Below are positions 59,901 to 64,000 of a stretch of 64,000 nucleotides of DNA, piece after piece. A program made the position numbers and the translations under genes. The stretch spans positions 1-64,000 of the forward strand of contig CAZTTH010000007.1 of the NCBI GenBank assembly GCA_964615975.1, given 5' to 3'. Each line of letters starts with the position of its first letter. Position 1 is the stretch's first letter. Below the pieces are notes generated by a model that ran no database searches, was not told where the DNA came from, and was given only the letters and a program-made list of their open reading frames with translations. Source of the stretch: CAZTTH01 sp964615975. Lineage in GTDB: Bacteria; Verrucomicrobiota; Lentisphaeria; JABSQK01; JAJFLO01.

Positions 59901-60737
59901 TTAATATTTACGGCGACGGATCTGGCGGGGAACACGAATTCAACTTCGCTTAATTTCACCATCGATATGACTCGTCCTAAAATAATTTCCATTACCTCAA
60001 ACGAATCCAATCGCGAGTTTAAGGTAGGCGATGTGCTGACATTCAATCTCAATTTTTCCAAAGCCGTGACCTCAGGCATAAACAGCAATCTGGTAGTCCA
60101 CTTCAATTCCGGCGGCAAAACAACCATGCCCTATTTTTCACAGCAATCCTCCGTTGGCGGATCGTATCAAATTCTGCTGACAGAAAACTCTCCGGACTTA
60201 TCAGTCACGAGTATAACCCTAACAGGAAGTTCATTGCCCACCGATGTGGCCGGCAATCTTCTGGATAACCAGGTACCGGAAAATCAGAATCTTGGTGACC
60301 TGGCGGATTTTATTGTTGGCTGGCAAAATATTTATAGGCTAAAAATTGGCTGGAATCTGATTTCCTTCCCCGGTCCGGTTAATGGCAACTCATTTTCTCA
60401 GATATTCCAATCCATTCCACTGCCATCAAGCATCTGGTCATGGGATGGCACGAGAATGAAAGATGTCAAATCAACAGCGGCAGTAGATAAAACCGGCTAC
60501 TGGATATATTTACCAACGGGTGGCAACTTAGTATTAACCGGCTCTTTATTATCGACCCAAACTCAGTTATCAAGTGGCTGGAATCTGATTGGAATTGATG
60601 AAGCCGAATTATCTCTCATTGCTCAATCTAATGTGCTGGCTGCCTGGGGGTGGGATGGTGAGTATTATCGGCGGGTAATCAGTCTGAATCGATATCATGG
60701 TTATTGGATTAACGCCGGAGCCAATGGCAGCTTGTAA
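56865..60737 (+). CDS. Second large secreted protein: cohesin-like domain plus tandem Ig-like repeats
   Basis: About 1,290 codons including a 100-N gap. The leader is ambiguous: residues 1-20 come partly from a dispersed repeat, and Met35/Met36 (MMILSGSWFLSGNVQG) may be the real start of a signal peptide. A cohesin-like domain (from TTIGISTYAKP, nt about 57006-57475) precedes the gap. After it are nine Ig-like repeats bounded by FTIDKTxP near nt 57625, 57869, 58112, 58357, 58627, 58870, 59152, 59434, 59672 and 59953; spacings are mostly about 81 or 94 residues. Then come an Ig-like domain (nt about 59980-60330, VLTFNLNFSKAV) and a C-terminal module with GWNLISFP, WSWDG, GYWIYLP and GYWINAG. 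Function is unknown; I infer a surface protein, possibly a partner of the giant protein upstream. Confidence 0.75.
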   Translation: MISTKNNYQIIFAAWRLCVSIFYYIIGKILNPLCMMILSGSWFLSGNVQGQTTIGISTYAKPTTGLCNTATAARTFFRPGEKIIAKIKVANNIDLQDFHLLMGFNGDLLEYNNNVCYVNTTRAPASNEFAHIFDLPANCSPSSPAASEAVRFISISGGSGGNVVLKCTSGECTLYAVEYTAKTLEGADHFCFHIIASSPIIPANAIXXXXXXXXXXXXXXXXXXXXXXXXXXXXXXXXXXGKDAAGNTTIVNATFTIDKTKPVINVFGVTNNQLTNANVTPVFMVTDTNPDPSKNIATLNSAPYMLGTTIAATGTHLLIFTATDKAGNTDSTSITFTIDKTPPDISITGVSDNLFTSAQFITPFIDVTDNLPNNIQSTIIQLNGQAFISETAIVEERSHTLFVASTDKAGNTATKTFHFTIDRTPPVITVTGIEDNQVANADIKPVISSSDPNFDHEVITLDGDPFVSGRLISTTVTRTYQLIVKAYDKAGNEAITTINFTIDVNRPRIDITNVENGLITNNNIIPNIVISGHTLQDPPIILLISSSESKDYVCDSISHDCEPITGEGSYSIIIVASNGAGNSRVTIRFTIDKTKPIINITGVSNNQITNADVTPVVTVTDANPGTIIGTLDDGSELYTLGTPISSTGTHQLIFTATDLAGNTNTASITFKIDKTPPGITIAGVINNQITNTNVSPIVTVTEANFSSLTTTLNTIPFSLGTPTASTGDTKTYTLSPPISSTGTHQLIFTATDLAGNTNSTTINFTIDKSPPDITVSGVTGNLITNANVIPIVTVTDAHFDHLQVFLDNANYILGAPTSSTGASITYTLDPPISSTGMHQLIFTATDLAGNTNSTSINFTIDKAPPIITVTGVSDNLITNADVTPAIHVTDDNPDTVTATLDSVVYALGSPIATTGNHQLNITATDLAGNISTISIEFIIDKTKPVINVSGVTNNLVTNTEVTPVVTVTDGHFNILHASLDNVVYTLGPPTASSGDSITYTLTPPISATGAHLLIFTATDLAGNTNSTSLNFTIDMTRPKIISITSNESNREFKVGDVLTFNLNFSKAVTSGINSNLVVHFNSGGKTTMPYFSQQSSVGGSYQILLTENSPDLSVTSITLTGSSLPTDVAGNLLDNQVPENQNLGDLADFIVGWQNIYRLKIGWNLISFPGPVNGNSFSQIFQSIPLPSSIWSWDGTRMKDVKSTAAVDKTGYWIYLPTGGNLVLTGSLLSTQTQLSSGWNLIGIDEAELSLIAQSNVLAAWGWDGEYYRRVISLNRYHGYWINAGANGSL
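57485..57584. other. Assembly gap (100 N)
   Basis: Exactly 100 N between the cohesin-like domain and the first seen Ig-like repeat (DAAGNTTIVNATFTIDK). Repeat collapse is a likely cause. The number of missing repeats is unknown. Confidence 0.98.
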
Positions 60738-60899
60738 AATTTTGTATGATACTGAACTCAATCAGGTACTAGAAAAAGATTACACGTTTATCAGTCTGAT
60801 TGAGACGACACTGGTCGTAGATTCGACTACTTGCAGTCGATTGATCTTCAAAAAATATAATTTTATAAAACGAATTTTTTGAAGCACTGGATTCGATTA

Positions 60900-63800
60900 A
60901 TGGGACTAACGCTATATGTCAGCAATCAATTGGAAGTATTGTTGGATCTATTGGCAAGGACGATCAAGGAGGATCCGCTTCCTCCGTTAGTCCCTGAGAT
61001 TGTGGTGTCGCCAAGTCAGGGGATGGAGCGCTGGCTCAACCTGCGGCTGGCAGAACATCATGGGATTGCCGGCAACTATCTTTATCTCTTTCCGCATCAA
61101 CTTTTCGAGCATATTGTCCAGTGGTGTCTGGGCGACAATCAGACTTCACCATCCTTTACCGCGTCGCGCATGAAATGGCAATTAATGAAACTATTGCCAA
61201 ACTGCTTGAATGATCCTGAATTTTCTTCGATTGCTCATTATATCGGCTTTGACCCACGGGAGGAAGGTGAACGCCGTTATCATCTGGCGGGTCAAATTGC
61301 CGGTGTTTATGATCAATATTTAACTTATCGCCCGGAAATAATTCTGGAATGGGGGCAATCTGATTGCATTCAAGAATGGCAGGGACGGCTCTGGCAACTG
61401 TTGCTGGAAGTCCTTGAGGGCTATTCATGTCCGATTAACATGATGCGGTTAACAGACTGGTCTAAGAACATTGAAAGCACCGCGATAAAAGGGTTACCAG
61501 AGCGAATTTCGCTGTTTGGCATTAGCGCCATGCCTCCAATCTTCATACAGGCGGTAAAATTAATCTCCCAGATAATCCCCGTTCATTATTATCTTTTGAA
61601 TCCAGGCCGCTATTATTGGGGAGATATGCTTTCGCGCCGAGAACAGCAGCGTGTTTTGCGTAAGTCAAAGAGTCAGCACATCGACTATGCCGATCACCAT
61701 CTGGAAGAACACCATCCCCTGCTGGTTTCCTGGGGTGAACAATGGCGGGATTACATCGATCTGGTAATTGAAACCCTAGACGACTCCATGCGGGAACATT
61801 TTATTGTTCCCAATCCGAATTCAATGCTGCATGTGATTCAAGGAGAAATTTTGACATTGTTTGAAGTCGAAAGCAGTACGATTCAATGCGATGCAAGCGT
61901 TGCTATTTCCGGGGATGAGAGCATTAAAATACACCGCTGTTATTCGCCCCGGCGTGAGGTTGAGGCGCTACATGACAATCTCTTGCGGTTCTTCTCTCTC
62001 CATCAAGATCTAACACCACGGGATATCATTGTCATGTGTCCGGATATCAACGAATATTCGACGATTATTGAAGCGGTATTCGAAAATCCCGAAGAGCCGG
62101 GGAGGAACATTCCTTATTCGCTTGCTGATCGGCGGATGCGCCAACAATCGTCCGCGGTGAATGCGTTTCTTTCCATATTGGATATGGCGGCGGGAAGGGT
62201 CACGGGGCCGGCAATTGTCAACCTTTTAGGAATCACCCGTTTACAGGATAAATTTTGCATCAAGCCAGGCGAATTGGAGATGGTACAAAAATGGTTAAAT
62301 GAGACGAATATACGTTGTGAGGTTAAGCCACATCATGACTATCATGACCATTCTTGGGAGGCGGGATTGAAGCGCATACTATTGGGTTATGCCATGGGAG
62401 ACGCTGACGAGGAACTGGTGCAAGGGATATTGCCGTATTCCCGGGTTAATGAAAATCAATGGGGTTTGTTTGATCGGTTGCTGCATTTTGTCGAGAAGTT
62501 ATTTGACTTCATACAAATCATCGATCACGATCATGGTTTGGATGAATGGAGCCGGATATTGAGTGCCATTGTCGAAGACTTTCTGGTGATTCCGCATCAA
62601 CCTGATCCTGACTGTATTTTTTTGCAACGAGTCATCGGTGAACTTGCTGTGCTGATGGCTGAATGTGAATTTAATGAAGCAGTGTCATTCTCCGTGATTC
62701 ATGCTGAGATTAGTACTTCTTTGGAAACCGCGCCTCAATCCACTGGATTCATGACTGGCGGCGTGACTTTTTGCCGATTATTGCCGATGCGGAATGTGCC
62801 CTTTCGTGTCGTGTATTTATTGGGGATGAATGAGGGGATATTTCCGCGGCAGGATGCCGTCCCCAGTTTTAATCTGATTAGCCGATATCCGCGCCCGGGA
62901 GATCGGAGTAAAAGGGGCGATGATCGTCAAATCTTCCTTGAAGCATTATTGTCTGCCCGGCAATATTTCATTATCAGCTACATTGGTTGGAGTTGTAAGG
63001 ATAACAATGAATTGCCGCCGTCCATCGTTGTCAGTGAACTGCTTGATTATATAAATGATCGGGCAGGGNNNNNNNNNNNNNNNNNNNNNNNNNNNNNNNN
63101 NNNNNNNNNNNNNNNNNNNNNNNNNNNNNNNNNNNNNNNNNNNNNNNNNNNNNNNNNNNNNNNNNNNNGAACGAACGATCTCGATCACGGATTTTTGCCG
63201 GTCCTGTGAAAATCCCGCGCGTGGGTTTCTCCTCCAACGCTGTCAGGTAAATCTTGATATTCATCGGCACACATTGGCGGAACGTGAACCTTTTCTCTTG
63301 CAAGGTTTGGCGGGTTATGCGTTGAAACAGGATTTACTGAAAAGAATCACCGCCCTGGATGAGAAGGAAGCCGATTGGCTGGAGATTTATCAAGCTACAG
63401 GGTGGTTGCCTCACGGTAATATCGGGGTACAACAATATCGTTCGGTTGAGCGTTCAATCAATGATTTGTCTGCCTTGGTTTCCACGCGACTGGGAAGGCG
63501 GACACATAGGATAGTTGAGGTGGCATTAACAATTGCCGGATACCAGATCAACGGACGAATTGAGGGGATTTATGAGGATCGCTTGGTCCATGTGGTAGCG
63601 ACTGGAATTAAGGGCAAATATTTGTTGCGCTTATGGTTGCAGCAGTTGTTGCTCAAGGAAAATGGTACCGCAATTAGTGGCAGTGAATTGATTTATCTTG
63701 ATGACGGAAAGACTAAAAGTTGTCTCTTGCATGTGCCGGAAACCAGCATGTTTTTACTCACTGACCTGGTGCATTTGTACGAAGAAATTTTGTCCCGGCC

Positions 63801-64000
63801 AGTTCCATTTTTTCCTGAATGCGCCCTTGCTTATGTAAAAAAATACCATGAGACCGGAGATTCATTGATAGCGTTAAAAGCGGCGCGCAAAGTATGGCAG
63901 CAGACATTTTCGTCAGGTGAAGGATATTCCAGCGCAGAAAGCGATGACATTTGGATGGAACGATGTTTTCGCGGGCTTGACCCGATAAACGATGAATTTG
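60900..64000 (+). CDS. recC: Exodeoxyribonuclease V gamma subunit RecC (interrupted by a gap, 3' end outside window)
   Basis: The Chi-recognition subunit of RecBCD, which processes double-strand breaks. The start at ATG 60900 gives GLTLYVSNQLEVLLDLLA and VVSPSQGMERWLNLRLAEHHG, the typical RecC N-terminus; a TTG seven codons earlier is less likely. The inactivated helicase-like core follows (PRREVEALHDNLLRFF, YSLADRRMRQQSSAVNAFL, VVYLLGMNEGIFPR). After the gap, the frame beginning at 63169 reads ITDFCRSCENPARGFLLQR and REPFLLQGLAGYALKQDLL, the RecC C-terminal domain, and stays open to the window end. It is in a different frame from the part before the gap as drawn, so the stop at 63209 in the first frame is an artefact of the placeholder length. 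recB and recD would be expected nearby. Confidence 0.9.
63069..63168. other. Assembly gap (100 N) inside recC
   Basis: Exactly 100 N. The codon before it ends at 63068 and the RecC frame resumes at 63169, so the true missing length should be a multiple of three, which 100 is not. Confidence 0.98.

Noticed and set aside
57600..59980. Tandem repeats considered as a CRISPR-like or satellite array
   Set aside because: The units are in frame, encode Ig-like domains and are 240-280 bases long with diverged sequence.
60823..60840. Hairpin TCGACT/AGTCGA between the second giant gene and recC as a terminator
   Set aside because: The stem is only 6 bp and no T run follows.
63069..63209. Stop codon at 63209 as the true end of recC
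   Set aside because: The RecC C-terminal sequence continues in another frame after the N run, so the stop is produced by the placeholder length.

Overview
The window looks like part of a draft or metagenome-assembled scaffold from an uncultured Gram-negative bacterium with fairly AT-rich DNA. It has a BamA outer-membrane assembly protein, a TolC-like channel, an RND pump, a porin and a RecC subunit. Three runs of exactly 100 N (55286-55385, 57485-57584, 63069-63168) are scaffolding placeholders. The ribosomal/replication cluster pth-rpsF-ssb-rpsR-rplI-dnaB keeps ssb between S6 and S18, unlike the usual gammaproteobacterial priB arrangement. The short primary-like sigma factor and a TIGR03790-type protein recall PVC-superphylum or similar candidate lineages. 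That placement is inference only. No rRNA, tRNA, CRISPR array, transposase or complete insertion sequence was found.

Region by region. (1) 1-3.9 kb: the 3' part of a long fibre-like surface protein with a collagen-type Gly-X-Y stretch, ending at a strong terminator. (2) 4.3-4.9 kb: a VapBC-type toxin-antitoxin pair. (3) 5.0-14.2 kb: housekeeping genes in mixed orientation (asnB-like amidotransferase, LbtU-like porin, icd, apgM, pdxH, a YeeZ-like epimerase, a YedK/HMCES protein). (4) 14.4-21.1 kb: a nucleotidyltransferase-like protein, pyrG and an isochorismatase-like hydrolase on the minus strand, then a sigma-70 family factor and carA on the plus strand. (5) 21.1-27.9 kb, minus strand: nucleotide-sugar dehydrogenase, thioredoxin-like protein, RND permease and TolC-like protein, with no periplasmic adaptor. 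(6) 28.2-35.4 kb: rplY/ctc, pth, rpsF, ssb, rpsR, rplI, dnaB and bamA. (7) 35.6-43.1 kb: a TIGR03790-like protein, a TPR protein, a formylglycine-generating-enzyme-like protein, a sensor kinase with a sigma-54 response regulator, and cysC. (8) 43.6-60.7 kb: two adjacent giant secreted proteins. (9) 60.9-64.0 kb: recC, cut by an N gap and running off the window.

The most unusual region is 43.6-60.7 kb. The first gene encodes about 4,340 residues, counting placeholder residues. It has a Sec signal peptide, cadherin/VCBS-like modules interrupted by three related propeller-like domains, a LamG-like domain, many Ca-binding Ig-like repeats, and a C-terminal cohesin-like plus dockerin-like pair. The second gene encodes about 1,290 residues, with an N-terminal cohesin-like domain, nine tandem Ig-like repeats in two size classes and a C-terminal WNLIS-type module. 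Both genes contain an assembly gap, so their exact length and continuity are not established. They look like cell-surface or secreted structural/adhesive proteins that might interact through cohesin-dockerin contacts. Function is inferred from architecture only.
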